Positions 41,615 to 53,068 of a stretch of DNA of 64,000 nt are shown piece after piece. Under the pieces are notes generated by a model. The model was not told the DNA's origin. It saw only the letters and a program-made list of their open reading frames with translations, and made no database searches. The translations under genes and the position numbers were made by a program. Source of the stretch: Mycolicibacterium sp. CBMA 247 (lineage in GTDB: Bacteria; Actinomycetota; Actinomycetes; Mycobacteriales; Mycobacteriaceae); NCBI RefSeq assembly GCF_009729095.1, contig NZ_VTGX01000001.1, positions 1,860,001 to 1,924,000 on the forward strand. Direction: 5' to 3'. Every line of letters begins with the position of its first letter. The stretch's first letter is position 1.

Positions 41615-42511
41615 ATGGGTGCCGGCCACGATCACAGTCACAACAGCGATACCCGAGTCAGCAGAATGGTCATCGCCGCGGCGATCCTCAGCGCGTTCTT
41701 CGTCCTTGAACTGGTCACCGCGCTGCTGATCAACTCGATCGCCCTGCTCGCCGATGCCGGCCACATGCTCACCGACCTGGTCGCCATGTTCATGGGATTG
41801 ACGGCGGTATTGCTGGCGCGGCGCGGCAGTTCCTCCCCGGCCCGCACCTACGGCTGGCACCGGGCCGAGGTCTTCACCGCGGTGGCCAACGCCGCCCTGC
41901 TGCTGGGCGTGGCGGGATTCATCCTGTACGAGGCCATCGAGCGTCTCGGCAATGCACCCGCCGTCCCCGGCGTGCCCATGATCGTCGTGGCGCTGGCCGG
42001 TCTGGCCGCCAATGCCGTCGTCGTGATGATGCTGCGGTCGCACTCCAAGGACAGCCTGGCCGTCAAGGGTGCCTACATGGAGGTCGTGGCCGATACCGTC
42101 GGCAGCATCGGCGTCCTGATCGCAGGCATCGTCACCGTCACCACCAGCTGGCCCTACGCCGACGTCGTGGTCGCGGTCCTGGTCGCCCTATGGGTGCTCC
42201 CCCGGGCCTTCGCCCTGGCCCGCGCGGCGCTGCGCATCCTCTCGGAGTCCTCGCCCAGCCACATCGACGTCGAGGAGTTGCGCACCGCGCTCGGCGCGGT
42301 GGACGGCGTGACCGGAGTCCACGATCTGCACGTGTGGACGCTGGTGCCCGGCAAGGACATGGTCACCGCACACCTGACCAGCAGCAGCGACACCGCCCGG
42401 GTGCTCGACGACGCGCGGGCGGTCCTGAACGCCCGCGGCCTGGCTCACGCCACCGTGCAGGTGGAGCCGCCCGACGCCGCAGAAGACTGCTCCTGCGAGG
42501 CGAAGGACTGA
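41615..42511 (+). CDS. CDF-family divalent metal cation exporter (CzcD-like)
   Basis: A 298-residue cation diffusion facilitator that exports Zn2+ or similar ions against protons. Six spans; the N-terminal His-rich head GAGHDHSH, the first metal-site motif ALLADAGHMLTD (HxxxD) and AYMEVVADTVGS (the second HxxxD-type site, here E-x3-D). The C-terminal cytoplasmic domain HDLHVWTLVPGKDMVTAHL is typical. I set the start at the ATG at 41615, after the operator, because the residues encoded upstream lie in the promoter. Ends with the cysteines of DCSCEAKD. Confidence 0.9.
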   Translation: MGAGHDHSHNSDTRVSRMVIAAAILSAFFVLELVTALLINSIALLADAGHMLTDLVAMFMGLTAVLLARRGSSSPARTYGWHRAEVFTAVANAALLLGVAGFILYEAIERLGNAPAVPGVPMIVVALAGLAANAVVVMMLRSHSKDSLAVKGAYMEVVADTVGSIGVLIAGIVTVTTSWPYADVVVAVLVALWVLPRAFALARAALRILSESSPSHIDVEELRTALGAVDGVTGVHDLHVWTLVPGKDMVTAHLTSSSDTARVLDDARAVLNARGLAHATVQVEPPDAAEDCSCEAKD

Positions 42512-42530
42512 CGTTCAGGCGATGGCCGGC

Positions 42531-42947
42531 TCAGGCCAGGCCGAGCTCGGCACGCGCCGATGGATCACAGTCATCGAGCAGATCCAGGCACCGCTGGAGC
42601 TCATCGGTCTCGCCGATGTCGTCGGCGGCCCGCGCCAGCGACGCCACACAGCGCAGGAATCCCTGATTCGGCTCATGGGCGAACGGAACCGGGCCGAAAC
42701 CCTTCCAGCCGTTACGGCGCAACTGATCCAGCCCGCGGTGATAACCCGTGCGCGCATAGGCGTATGCGGTGACGGCCTTGTCGTCCGCGAGCGCCTTCTC
42801 GGCCAGCACGGCCCACGCGATCGATGCCGACGGGTGAGCGGCGGCCACCACGGCAGCCTTTTCACCCGCTGCCAATTCGTCCTCGGCCTCCGGGTCCCCG
42901 GGAAGGAAAACCGGATCCGGCCCCAACAGATCACCCATCCGTGTCAT
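42531..42947 (-). CDS. DUF3151 family protein, Rv0360c-like
   Basis: A 138-residue soluble, helical protein. MTRMGDLLGPDPVFLPGDPEAE at the start and AWAVLAEKALADDKAVTAYAYARTGYHRGLDQLRRNGWKG match the DUF3151 family, which is tetratricopeptide-like in helix pattern and confined to actinobacteria. Function unknown. Start set at the ATG at 42947 by family N-terminus. Confidence 0.88.
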   Translation of the reverse strand: MTRMGDLLGPDPVFLPGDPEAEDELAAGEKAAVVAAAHPSASIAWAVLAEKALADDKAVTAYAYARTGYHRGLDQLRRNGWKGFGPVPFAHEPNQGFLRCVASLARAADDIGETDELQRCLDLLDDCDPSARAELGLA

Positions 42948-43011
42948 GGGCCCATTGTGCACCGACCGATAAGCTCCACCGGTACCGACGTACGGGAGGA
43001 CCGCAACAGGC

Positions 43012-43848
43012 ATGTCGAACCCAACGGGACCGGACGAGGACAACACGCCGGGTCTGCCAGACGAGCATGCCGGGCCGCCCGCCTACTCCAGCGACACACC
43101 GACCGAGAAGGTCGAGTTGCCTTCGGCATCGCAGCTGTCCGAGTTGACCGAACCTGCCACCGAGATCATCGGCTCGGCGGACGAAGTCACCGAGGCAGTG
43201 CACCGCACCGAAGAACGACGTTTCACCGCGCCGTCCGGGTTCGACAGCTCCACGCAGAAGATCGATACCCCGCCCGACCCGGAGACCGAGGTGTTCGCCC
43301 CGCCCGCCGAGGGCGACACCGTCACCACCGAGGCACCTAAAGGCGCTGCCCCACAAGTCATCCCGCCGCGCGAGGAACAGGACCAGGCACCGCCGACCAC
43401 TGCCCGCCGCAGCTGGGGGTGGGTGGTCGCGGTCGTGCTGGTGATCGCGGCGCTGGTGGCGATCGCCGTGCTGGGCACCGTCCTGCTCACCCGCCACTCG
43501 TCATCGGCGGTGTCGCAGGAGGACGACGTCCGCACGACGATCCAGGACTTCGACTCGGCCATCCAGCGCGGGGATCTGGCCGCCCTGCGATCGATCACCT
43601 GCGGCACCACCCGCGACAACTACGTCAACTACGACCAGAAGGCCTGGGACGAAACCCACGCCCGGGTGGAGGCTGCCAAGCAGTACCCCGTGGTTGCCAG
43701 CATCGATCAGGTGATGGTCAACGGTGACCACGCCGAGGCCAACGTCACCAGCTTCATGGCCTTCGCCCCGCAAACCCGATCCACCCGCAGCTTCGACCTC
43801 CAGTTCCGCGACAATCAGTGGAAGATCTGCCAGGCACCCGCCGGCTAA
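43012..43848 (+). CDS. Membrane-anchored protein with NTF2-like extracytoplasmic domain, Rv0361-like
   Basis: A 278-residue protein. A disordered Pro/Thr/Glu-rich cytoplasmic region (1-135), one membrane span (about 140-162, VVAVVLVIAALVAIAVLGTVLL) and an outside domain of about 110 residues with paired Cys (ITCGTT and WKICQAP). The gene has GGGAGG before its ATG and is divergent from DUF3151. H37Rv has mgtE between this gene and fba; here only 93 bases separate them. Function unknown; shares architecture with the protein at 31313-31789. Confidence 0.83.
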   Translation: MSNPTGPDEDNTPGLPDEHAGPPAYSSDTPTEKVELPSASQLSELTEPATEIIGSADEVTEAVHRTEERRFTAPSGFDSSTQKIDTPPDPETEVFAPPAEGDTVTTEAPKGAAPQVIPPREEQDQAPPTTARRSWGWVVAVVLVIAALVAIAVLGTVLLTRHSSSAVSQEDDVRTTIQDFDSAIQRGDLAALRSITCGTTRDNYVNYDQKAWDETHARVEAAKQYPVVASIDQVMVNGDHAEANVTSFMAFAPQTRSTRSFDLQFRDNQWKICQAPAG

Positions 43849-43941
43849 TCTGGTCGGCGGCAACGAGCAGGGCGGCATCCGGGTGCACACCCTCGACGAC
43901 GCCGAGATCGCGGGCGTCCTCGGGTACGGCCGGCTGGCCGC

Positions 43942-44979
43942 CTAACCGCCGGTGACGCTGCGCCCGGCGCTGTGCAGATCGTTGCAGGCCTCGATCACAC
44001 GCTCGCTCATCGACGCCTCGGCCTTCTTCAGGTAGCTGCGCGGGTCGTAGACCTTTTTGTTGCCCACTTCCCCGTCGACCTTGAGCACCCCGTCGTAGTT
44101 GGTGAACATATGCGCGGCCAACGGGCGGGTGAAGGCGTACTGGGTGTCGGTGTCGACGTTCATCTTCACCACCCCGTACTTGAGGGAATCTTCGATCTCG
44201 GACTTCAACGAACCTGAGCCGCCGTGGAAGACGAAATCGAAAGGTTTTGCATCACTGGGCAATCCGAGCTTGGCGGCGGCGACGCGCTGACCTTCGGCCA
44301 GGACCTCGGGCTTGAGAACCACATTGCCGGGCTTGTAGACGCCGTGCACGTTGCCGAACGTGGCCGCCAGCAGGTACGCGCCCTGCTCGCCGGCGCCCAG
44401 CGCATCGATGGTCTTCTCGAAATCCTCGGAACTGGTGTAGAGCTTCTCGTTGATCTCGGCCTCGACACCGTCCTCTTCACCGCCGACGACGCCGATCTCG
44501 ACCTCCAGGACGATCTTGGCGGCCGCCGCGGCCTTCAACAGCTCCTGGGCGATGGTCAGGTTCTCGTCGATCGGCACGGCGGACCCGTCCCACATGTGCG
44601 ATTGGAACAACGGATTGCGCCCGGCGGCGACCCGTTCGGCGGAGATGGCCAGCAGCGGCCGCACATAGGTGTCCAACTTGTCCTTCGGACAGTGGTCGGT
44701 GTGCAGGGCCACCGTGATCGGGTAATTCTCGGCGATCACGTGGGCGAACTCGGCCAGCGCGACGGCGCCGGTGACCATGTCCTTGACCCCCAGACCGGAG
44801 GCGAACTCGGCCCCGCCGGTCGAGAACTGGATGATGCCGTCGCTGCCCGCATCGGCGAAACCCTTGATGGCCGCGTTGATCGTTTCCGACGACGTGCAGT
44901 TGATGGCCGGGAACGCGAAGGAATGCTCCTTGGCCCGGCCCAGCATTTCGGCATAGACCTCGGGCGTGGCGATCGGCAT
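43942..44979 (-). CDS. fba: Class II fructose-bisphosphate aldolase
   Basis: A 345-residue zinc-dependent aldolase of glycolysis and gluconeogenesis. TVALHTDHCPKDKLD carries a catalytic Asp and zinc His ligand, FGNVHGVYKPG and FVFHGGSGS the other zinc ligands and phosphate loop, and VKMNVDTDTQYAFTRP the substrate-binding Asn/Asp. Matches Rv0363c in length. The ATG at 44979 follows GGAAGGA by 6 bases. Confidence 0.96.
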   Translation of the reverse strand: MPIATPEVYAEMLGRAKEHSFAFPAINCTSSETINAAIKGFADAGSDGIIQFSTGGAEFASGLGVKDMVTGAVALAEFAHVIAENYPITVALHTDHCPKDKLDTYVRPLLAISAERVAAGRNPLFQSHMWDGSAVPIDENLTIAQELLKAAAAAKIVLEVEIGVVGGEEDGVEAEINEKLYTSSEDFEKTIDALGAGEQGAYLLAATFGNVHGVYKPGNVVLKPEVLAEGQRVAAAKLGLPSDAKPFDFVFHGGSGSLKSEIEDSLKYGVVKMNVDTDTQYAFTRPLAAHMFTNYDGVLKVDGEVGNKKVYDPRSYLKKAEASMSERVIEACNDLHSAGRSVTGG

Positions 44980-45053
44980 GACGATTCCTTCCATCTGGAC
45001 GGGGGTTATCGCAGGTGAAGACCGGTGGTGCAGCCCAGGTACCCTTGGGAGTC

Positions 45054-45749
45054 GTGATCGACACCGCCGTCCCCGAGGTTACGACCAATCTGGCACTGAT
45101 GCCCGATTTCATGGATCCGCTGCACCTCATCGGATCCTTCGGCACCTGGGCCCTGGTGGGCATCCTGGTGGTCGTCTTCGTCGAGTCGGGCGTGCTGTTC
45201 CCCGTCCTCCCCGGCGACTCCCTGCTGTTCGTCGCGGGCATGTTGGCCGCGGGCACCGCCGCGCAGGGAACAGCGGTGGATGCCAACTTCCAGCTGTGGC
45301 AACTACTGGTCTTCATCCCCATCGCGGCGATCCTCGGCGGCCAGGTGGGATACGTCGTCGGACGGACCATCGGCACCTCGATGTTCAAACCCGAAGCCCG
45401 GGTCCTCAAGCAGAAATACCTCGACGAGGCCCACGCCTTCTTCGAACAGCGCGGCCCGTTCGCGATCGTCATCGCCCGTTTCGTGCCGATCGTGCGGACC
45501 CTGGCACCGATCGTCGCCGGCGCCGCCAAGATGCGCTATTCGGTGTTCACCACGTTCAACGTCCTGGGCGCGGTCGTGTGGGGCGTCGGCCTCGTACTGC
45601 TCGGCTATGTGCTGGGCCAGTTCGAGATCATCCAGAAGCTGCTCGAGCCGATCTTCATCCTGATCGTGCTGGCCTCGGTCGCACCGATGTTCATCGAGTG
45701 GTTCAAGCGCCGGCGCGCCGCCAAGAAGGCCACCGAGCAGCAGGCCTAG
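45054..45749 (+). CDS. DedA-family membrane protein, Rv0364-like
   Basis: A 231-residue protein with about five spans and the DedA signatures: FVESGVLFPVLPGDSLLF (reentrant helix), YVVGRTIG and ARFVPIVRTLAPIVAGAAKMRY. DedA proteins are thought to move lipid carriers such as undecaprenyl phosphate or phosphatidylethanolamine across the membrane. GTG at 45054, divergent from fba; TACCCT 8 bp upstream may be a leaderless -10. The basic tail KRRRAAKKA is cytoplasmic. Overlaps the 3' end of the convergent VWA gene by 4 bases. Confidence 0.9.
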   Translation: MIDTAVPEVTTNLALMPDFMDPLHLIGSFGTWALVGILVVVFVESGVLFPVLPGDSLLFVAGMLAAGTAAQGTAVDANFQLWQLLVFIPIAAILGGQVGYVVGRTIGTSMFKPEARVLKQKYLDEAHAFFEQRGPFAIVIARFVPIVRTLAPIVAGAAKMRYSVFTTFNVLGAVVWGVGLVLLGYVLGQFEIIQKLLEPIFILIVLASVAPMFIEWFKRRRAAKKATEQQA

Positions 45750-46939
45750 CCGCTGCCGGCGAGCACGTCGAACACCTCATGCAGGCCGGTAAGCGTGTGT
45801 GCCGGCAGGAAGTGATCGCACAACGGCAGGGCGGCCGCCATCGACCCGGCCAACGGCACATATCCTGGCGCCGCCGCACGAGGGTTGAGCCACACCACCA
45901 GGTGCGCCCGGCGTCGCAACCGAACCATCTCGCGCCGCAGTAATTCGGGCGGGTCCGAATCCCAGCCGTCGGATGCGATCACCACGACTGCACCCCGCAA
46001 CGCGTGACCGTGTGGACCACCGAGCAGCGCGCCGATCGATCGGGCCAGGCGGGTACCGCCATAGCGATCGGCCACCTTCTCGTTGGCCCGGGCCAACGAC
46101 ACCTCGGCGGACCGGTGTGACAGCACGGCGGTGAGGCGGGTGAGCGTGGTCGCGAATGCGAACACCTCGGGGCGGGTCCGTCGGCGGATCGCCGCCGCTC
46201 GCATCAGATGCAGATACACCGCTGCATACGGCTGCATCGATCCGCTGACGTCGCACACCAGGACCACCCGTCGGGGACGGACCCGGGTTCGGGTCCTGGC
46301 TACCCGCAACGGCTCCCAACCGGTAGTCCGTGATGCCCTGATGGTTTCCCTCAGGTCGACGCGCCGGCCGGCCGGGTGACGGCGCCGGCGCAGCGTGCGC
46401 CGGTGCGGCCAGCGTGCTTGGGCGGTTTCCAACCAGGTTCCGATCCGCCTCAGTTCGTCGGTGTCGAACCGCTCGAACGGTTCGTCGGCACGCACGGCCA
46501 TCCAGCTGGGCATCAGGTCGGGCAGGGCGCTGCCGTCCGGTGCCCCGGTGGCTGCGGCGACGGACGCGGGCCTGGTCGTCCATGGCAGACCGTGGCCGTC
46601 CTCGACCGGTCCGCTGTCGCCGGCCGTCGAGTTCTGTGCGGGCACGGTCGACGACAACGCCGACCGCTTGAGGCCGGGCGGATCCAGCCCTACGACGGCG
46701 TCGGCGAAAACCGCGTCGAATACGGCATCGAAGGCAGGCAGGTCCTCGGAGCGACTCACCAGTGCGAGCCGGGCCGCCCAGTACAGCCGAGAGCGCACCG
46801 CGGGCACCAGCACGTGCATCGCCTGGACCAGGCTTGAGGACCCGACCGCCGACACCGTCACCCCGCCGGCGCGGAGCCGGTCGACCAGCGCGACGGCGAA
46901 TGCGGCCAGATCGACCCCACGCAGTAGGGACCTCGTCAT
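45746..46939 (-). CDS. CoxE-like von Willebrand factor A domain protein, Rv0368c-like
   Basis: A 397-residue protein. The C-terminal VWA domain (about 210-390) has the MIDAS motif DVSGSM with Thr in GGTRLARS and Asp in ASDGWDSD. Proteins of this type act with a MoxR AAA+ ATPase to insert or mature metal centres; in CO oxidisers the pair is CoxE/CoxD. The upstream CoxG-like and MoxR genes overlap or abut it (ATGA at 46936), so it is the last gene of the CO dehydrogenase operon. Confidence 0.88.
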   Translation of the reverse strand: MTRSLLRGVDLAAFAVALVDRLRAGGVTVSAVGSSSLVQAMHVLVPAVRSRLYWAARLALVSRSEDLPAFDAVFDAVFADAVVGLDPPGLKRSALSSTVPAQNSTAGDSGPVEDGHGLPWTTRPASVAAATGAPDGSALPDLMPSWMAVRADEPFERFDTDELRRIGTWLETAQARWPHRRTLRRRRHPAGRRVDLRETIRASRTTGWEPLRVARTRTRVRPRRVVLVCDVSGSMQPYAAVYLHLMRAAAIRRRTRPEVFAFATTLTRLTAVLSHRSAEVSLARANEKVADRYGGTRLARSIGALLGGPHGHALRGAVVVIASDGWDSDPPELLRREMVRLRRRAHLVVWLNPRAAAPGYVPLAGSMAAALPLCDHFLPAHTLTGLHEVFDVLAGSG

Positions 46940-47562
46940 GGGCGAGCGCGCGGAGCGTGCCTGGCCATCCGCAGGCGGCCGATCGTGAACAGTACGGCCG
47001 CCAGCAGAAAGGCAGCGGCGACTCGTGGTCCGTACCTCTTGAGTGCGCTGCCGCCGGCCAGGTCGAGCAGGTCGATCGGCTCGGGCTCGGGAGCGGCCGC
47101 GGGCTTCTCGGTGGGCGTTTCGGTGGCGAGCTTGGCCTCCAGCGACTCGACGAATTGGCCGAGCAGTTTCTCCGACACGTCCTGCAGCATGCCGCTGCCG
47201 AACTGCGCGAGCTTGCCCACGACCTTGAGGTCGGTGTCGACCGTGACGCGGGTGGCCTGACCCGCGTCGTGCAACCGGGCGGTCACGGTGGCGGCGGCAT
47301 TGCCTGTGCCACGGGCTTCCTTGCCCTTCGCATCGATGACGGCCCGGTGCTCGTCGCGGTTCTGCTCGACGAAATGGACCTTGCCGTTGAACTCACTGGT
47401 GACCGGGCCGACCTTGACCTTCACCTTGCCCAGGGTGTCTTCGCCGTCCTGACCGGTCAGCTGTGCGCCCGGCATCAGCGGGACCACTTGTTCAAGGTCG
47501 GTGAGCAAGTCCCATGCCTGGTCGACGGGCACGCTGACGGTGAACTCGTTGGCAATCTTCAT
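46936..47562 (-). CDS. CoxG-like SRPBCC-fold membrane-anchored protein, Rv0369c-like
   Basis: A 208-residue protein: an SRPBCC (START-like) domain at about 1-150 (ANEFTVSVPVDQAWDLLTDLEQVVPLMPGAQL) followed by a Pro-rich linker and one C-terminal span (about 178-197). CoxG proteins bind menaquinone and are thought to link CO dehydrogenase to the respiratory chain at the membrane; this was shown for the M. smegmatis homologue as I recall. Four-base overlaps with both neighbours indicate translational coupling. Confidence 0.88.
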   Translation of the reverse strand: MKIANEFTVSVPVDQAWDLLTDLEQVVPLMPGAQLTGQDGEDTLGKVKVKVGPVTSEFNGKVHFVEQNRDEHRAVIDAKGKEARGTGNAAATVTARLHDAGQATRVTVDTDLKVVGKLAQFGSGMLQDVSEKLLGQFVESLEAKLATETPTEKPAAAPEPEPIDLLDLAGGSALKRYGPRVAAAFLLAAVLFTIGRLRMARHAPRARP

Positions 47563-48449
47563 ATGGCGCTTCCTCTCAGTTCCAGCAGTGCGTCACGGAG
47601 CAGTCCCGTGTCATCCGGGGTCTTGGCCAGGGCCCCGAGGGTCTCCAGCGCGGCGGGGTCCACCAGGTCACCGACGCCCAACGTCACCAGGGCGGCGACC
47701 CAGTCGATGATCTCGGCGATACCTGGCGGCTTGTCGAGGTCGAGATCCCTTGCTGCGCCCACGAATTGGGCAGCCCGCTCGATGAGCGGGTCGGTGGCCC
47801 CGGGCACCGTGCGGCGGACGATCGCGACGGCGTGGGCGCGCTGCGGGTACTCGATCCAGTGGTAGAGGCAGCGGCGGCGCAACGCATCGTGCAGGTCGCG
47901 GCTTCGGTTTGACGTCAGCACCACGACGGGCGGCCGCTCGGCGACGAACGTGCCCAGCTCGGGCACGGTGACCGCGGCCTCGCCGAGGAACTCCAGCAGC
48001 AGCGCCTCGAATTCGTCGTCGGCCCGGTCGATCTCGTCGACCAGAAGCACCGGCGGCCGTGGTCCGCGGTGCCGCACGCACTGCAGGATCGGCCGGTCGA
48101 TGAGGTATGCCTCGGTATAGAGGTGCGCCTCGTCGATCTGTTCCGCGCCACGCGCCTCCGACAATCGGATGGACAGCAGCTGGCGCTGGTAGTTCCAGTC
48201 GTAGAGGGCCTCGCTCGCGGTCAACCCCTCGTAGCACTGCAGCCTTATCAGTTGGGTATCCAGCACGGCCGCCAGCGTTTTGGCCGCGGTGGTCTTGCCG
48301 ACTCCCGGCTCCCCCTCCAACAACAGCGGGCGCCCCATCGTGACGGCGAGATAGATGGCTGTCGCGGTGCCTTCGCCGAGCAGGTAGTCGCTGGCGTCGA
48401 ACCGCCGCACCACATCCTCGACACCACTGAAGACCGGGTCAGTGTCCAT
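47559..48449 (-). CDS. MoxR-family AAA+ ATPase (CoxD-like), Rv0370c-like
   Basis: A 296-residue AAA+ ATPase. Walker A GEPGVGKTT (about 44-52), Walker B LLVDEIDRAD, sensor 1 VLTSNRSRDL and arginine-finger region LRRRCLYHWIEYP. With the VWA partner it likely matures the Mo/Cu site of CO dehydrogenase. The ATG at 48449 is used; a GTG at 48470 in frame would add seven residues inside the upstream XdhC-like gene, which it overlaps in either case. Confidence 0.9.
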   Translation of the reverse strand: MDTDPVFSGVEDVVRRFDASDYLLGEGTATAIYLAVTMGRPLLLEGEPGVGKTTAAKTLAAVLDTQLIRLQCYEGLTASEALYDWNYQRQLLSIRLSEARGAEQIDEAHLYTEAYLIDRPILQCVRHRGPRPPVLLVDEIDRADDEFEALLLEFLGEAAVTVPELGTFVAERPPVVVLTSNRSRDLHDALRRRCLYHWIEYPQRAHAVAIVRRTVPGATDPLIERAAQFVGAARDLDLDKPPGIAEIIDWVAALVTLGVGDLVDPAALETLGALAKTPDDTGLLRDALLELRGSAI

Positions 48450-49212
48450 GCGCCGCGCAGTGGTGTTCACCGGGATCCGGCGGGTCATCCCGCGACCCCA
48501 GCCCGCCGACCCTGATGCCTTCGATGACCTCGGCAACGATCGACACCGCGATCTCGGCGGGGGTTTTCGCACCGATCGCCAGGCCGACCGGGGTGTGCAC
48601 CCGGGCACGCTCGGCCTCCGACAACCCCAGGCCGTCCAGGATGGACGCCCCGCGCACCCGGCTGGCGACCAGCCCGATGTAGCCGACCCCGGCGTCCAGC
48701 GCGGCCCGGATGACCTCGGCCTCGGGGCCGCCGAGACTCGCGATCACCACGGCGGTGGCGTCCCCCGGTTCGGAGACGGGCCCGTCGAGGTGGTGCACGT
48801 CGTAGCCGAGGATCGCGCACAGCTCGACCATGGCGCCGGCGATCGGTGTGCCACCGAAGATCTGTACCAGCGGCGCGGGCACCTCGGGCGCCAGGAAGAT
48901 CTCCAACGCGCCGCCGGACAGACAGGGATTGACCACCACACAGGCGCCGGGGGCCTCCGGGAAATGCACATCGCCGTCGGGTAGCACCCGCAGCAACACA
49001 CTCTGGCCCACCTGGAGCGCCCCCAGCGCTGCCTTGCGGACCGAGTTCTGAGCGCACTGTCCTCCGACGAACCCCTCGATTGTGCCGTCGGCCAACAGGA
49101 TCGCCTCATCCCCGGGACGCGCCGAGGTGGGCTGCTGCGCGCGCACTACTGTCGCGTGCACGAACGGTGTTCGTGCCCGGCGAAGTTGCGCGACGCGCTC
49201 ACTCAGAGTCAT
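48439..49212 (-). CDS. XdhC/CoxF-family molybdenum cofactor maturation protein, Rv0372c-like
   Basis: A 257-residue XdhC-type protein. The N-terminal XdhC domain has TIEGFVGGQCAQ, and the C-terminal Rossmann-like half has VQIFGGTPIAGAM and AIGAKTPAEIAVSI. Such proteins bind and protect or sulfurate the molybdopterin cytosine dinucleotide cofactor for insertion. It follows coxL directly. In H37Rv a MobA-like nucleotidyltransferase (Rv0371c) lies next to it; none is present here. Confidence 0.88.
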   Translation of the reverse strand: MTLSERVAQLRRARTPFVHATVVRAQQPTSARPGDEAILLADGTIEGFVGGQCAQNSVRKAALGALQVGQSVLLRVLPDGDVHFPEAPGACVVVNPCLSGGALEIFLAPEVPAPLVQIFGGTPIAGAMVELCAILGYDVHHLDGPVSEPGDATAVVIASLGGPEAEVIRAALDAGVGYIGLVASRVRGASILDGLGLSEAERARVHTPVGLAIGAKTPAEIAVSIVAEVIEGIRVGGLGSRDDPPDPGEHHCAAHGH

Positions 49213-49245
49213 CTGTGCTCCATCCGGATCTCACCTAGAACTCAG

Positions 49246-51641
<2,396 letters not shown>

Positions 51642-51645
<4 letters not shown>

Positions 51646-52118
51646 GCGTTCGCCTCCTCACGGGCGTGCCGCGCGGCCCACAGCACGGACCGCACGATCG
51701 TGGTGTAGCCGGTGCAGCGGCAGATCTGACCCGAAATGGCCTCGCGGATCTCGTCTTCGGTGGGGTCCGGGTTGCGGTCGAGCAGCGCGCGGGCGGTGAT
51801 CATCATGCCGGGGGTGCAGAACCCGCATTGCAGTCCGTGGCACTGCATGAACCCTTCCTGCACCGGATCCAAATGGCCGTCGACCTCCATTCCCTCGACC
51901 GTGCGGATCGCATGCCCGGAGGCCATCGCGGCCAGCATGGTGCAGGATTTCACCGGTTCGCCGTCGACGTCGACGACACACGTGCCGCAGTTGGATGTGT
52001 CGCAGCCCCAATGGGTTCCGGTCAGCCCCAACTGGTCGCGCAGGAAGTGCACCAGCAGCATCCGCGGCTCAACCTCGGCGCTGACCGCTTCGCCGTTCAC
52101 CGTCATGTTGACCTGCAT
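51642..52118 (-). CDS. coxS: CO dehydrogenase small subunit, [2Fe-2S] protein
   Basis: A 158-residue subunit with two [2Fe-2S] clusters: the plant-type N-terminal one (GCDTSNCGTCVVDVDGEPVKSC) and the C-terminal helical one (CGFCTPGMM, QICRCTGY). It passes electrons from the Mo centre to FAD in CoxM. It overlaps coxL by 4 bases (ATGA) and is 3 bases from coxM. Confidence 0.95.
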
Positions 52119-52121
52119 GAG

Positions 52122-53012
52122 TTAAGTCCCTTCCAGTGCAGGGGCGTTGTGCACGCGCTCGACCGAGGTGCGCAACGTGCGGATGGTCAGTTCGGACGCC
52201 AGGTGGCGTTTGTAGTCGGCGCTGCCGCGCATGTCACTGACCGGGGCGCAGGCCTGTGCGGCGGCCGCACCCGCTTCGGCGAAGGTCTCCTCGAGGGCGG
52301 GCCTGCCCACCAACGAATCCGACAATGCACGCAGAGCGTCCCAGTCGGCGTTCACCGCGGTCAGGCCGATCCGCGCGGCCGCGATCGAACCGTTGTCCAG
52401 CGTCACCTGGGCGCCGGCCGCGGTCACCGCCCAGTCCCCCACGCGGCGTTCGACTTTCGCGTACGCACTCGAGGTCCGGTGCCGCACCGGGATCCGCACC
52501 TCGATGAGCATCTCGTTGTGCGCCAGTGCGGTTTCGTACGGCCCGGTCAGGAAATCGTCGATTCCGATCTCCCGTTCCCCCGCCGGTCCGTGAGCCAGGC
52601 AGACCGCCCCGAGCACCCTGCAGACAGTGGTCAGATCCTCGGCCGGGTCGGCCTGACAGAGCGACCCGCCGAGCGTGCCGCGGTTGCGCACCACGGGGTC
52701 CGCGATCACACGTTCGGCGTCACGGAAGATCGGGCACACCACCGCCAGCCGGTCGGATTCCAGCACCTGGCGGTGACGCGCCATCGCCCCGATACGAACC
52801 AGGGTGGGGTCGGTGACGATATGACCGAGCTCCGGGGCCAGGTCATTGATGTCGACCAAATACTCGGGGTTGGCGATGCGCAGCTTCATCATCGGCAGCA
52901 GGCTGTGCCCGCCGGCGACGATCCTGGCGTCCTCACCCAACCGGTCCAGCAGACCGACCGCGTGGTCGACGCTGGTGGCGCGTTCGTACTCAAAGGGACC
53001 GGGAACTTGCAT
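52122..53012 (-). CDS. coxM: CO dehydrogenase medium subunit, FAD-binding
   Basis: A 296-residue flavoprotein subunit. FAD-binding motifs AGGHSLLPMMKLR (about 32-45) and RNRGTLGGSLCQADP (about 112-126, the TIGG-like motif) are clear. It takes electrons from CoxS and passes them to the quinone pool or an acceptor. First structural gene of the leftward cox operon; the second XdhC-like gene is 56 bases upstream. Confidence 0.95.
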   Translation of the reverse strand: MQVPGPFEYERATSVDHAVGLLDRLGEDARIVAGGHSLLPMMKLRIANPEYLVDINDLAPELGHIVTDPTLVRIGAMARHRQVLESDRLAVVCPIFRDAERVIADPVVRNRGTLGGSLCQADPAEDLTTVCRVLGAVCLAHGPAGEREIGIDDFLTGPYETALAHNEMLIEVRIPVRHRTSSAYAKVERRVGDWAVTAAGAQVTLDNGSIAAARIGLTAVNADWDALRALSDSLVGRPALEETFAEAGAAAAQACAPVSDMRGSADYKRHLASELTIRTLRTSVERVHNAPALEGT

Positions 53013-53068
53013 GTGACCCAGCTCACACCCGATCCGACGCCGGCGTCAATAGCCAGTTAAGCGATTAC

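Noticed and set aside
43849..43941. In-frame-looking tail after the Rv0361-like gene ending GVLGYGRLAA
   Set aside because: About 20-30 codons without a start signal; possibly a leftover of a lost neighbour but not supportable.
48450..48608. Upstream extension of the MoxR gene
   Set aside because: The extra codons lie inside the XdhC-like gene and are Arg/Ser-rich; family N-terminus fits the ATG at 48449.
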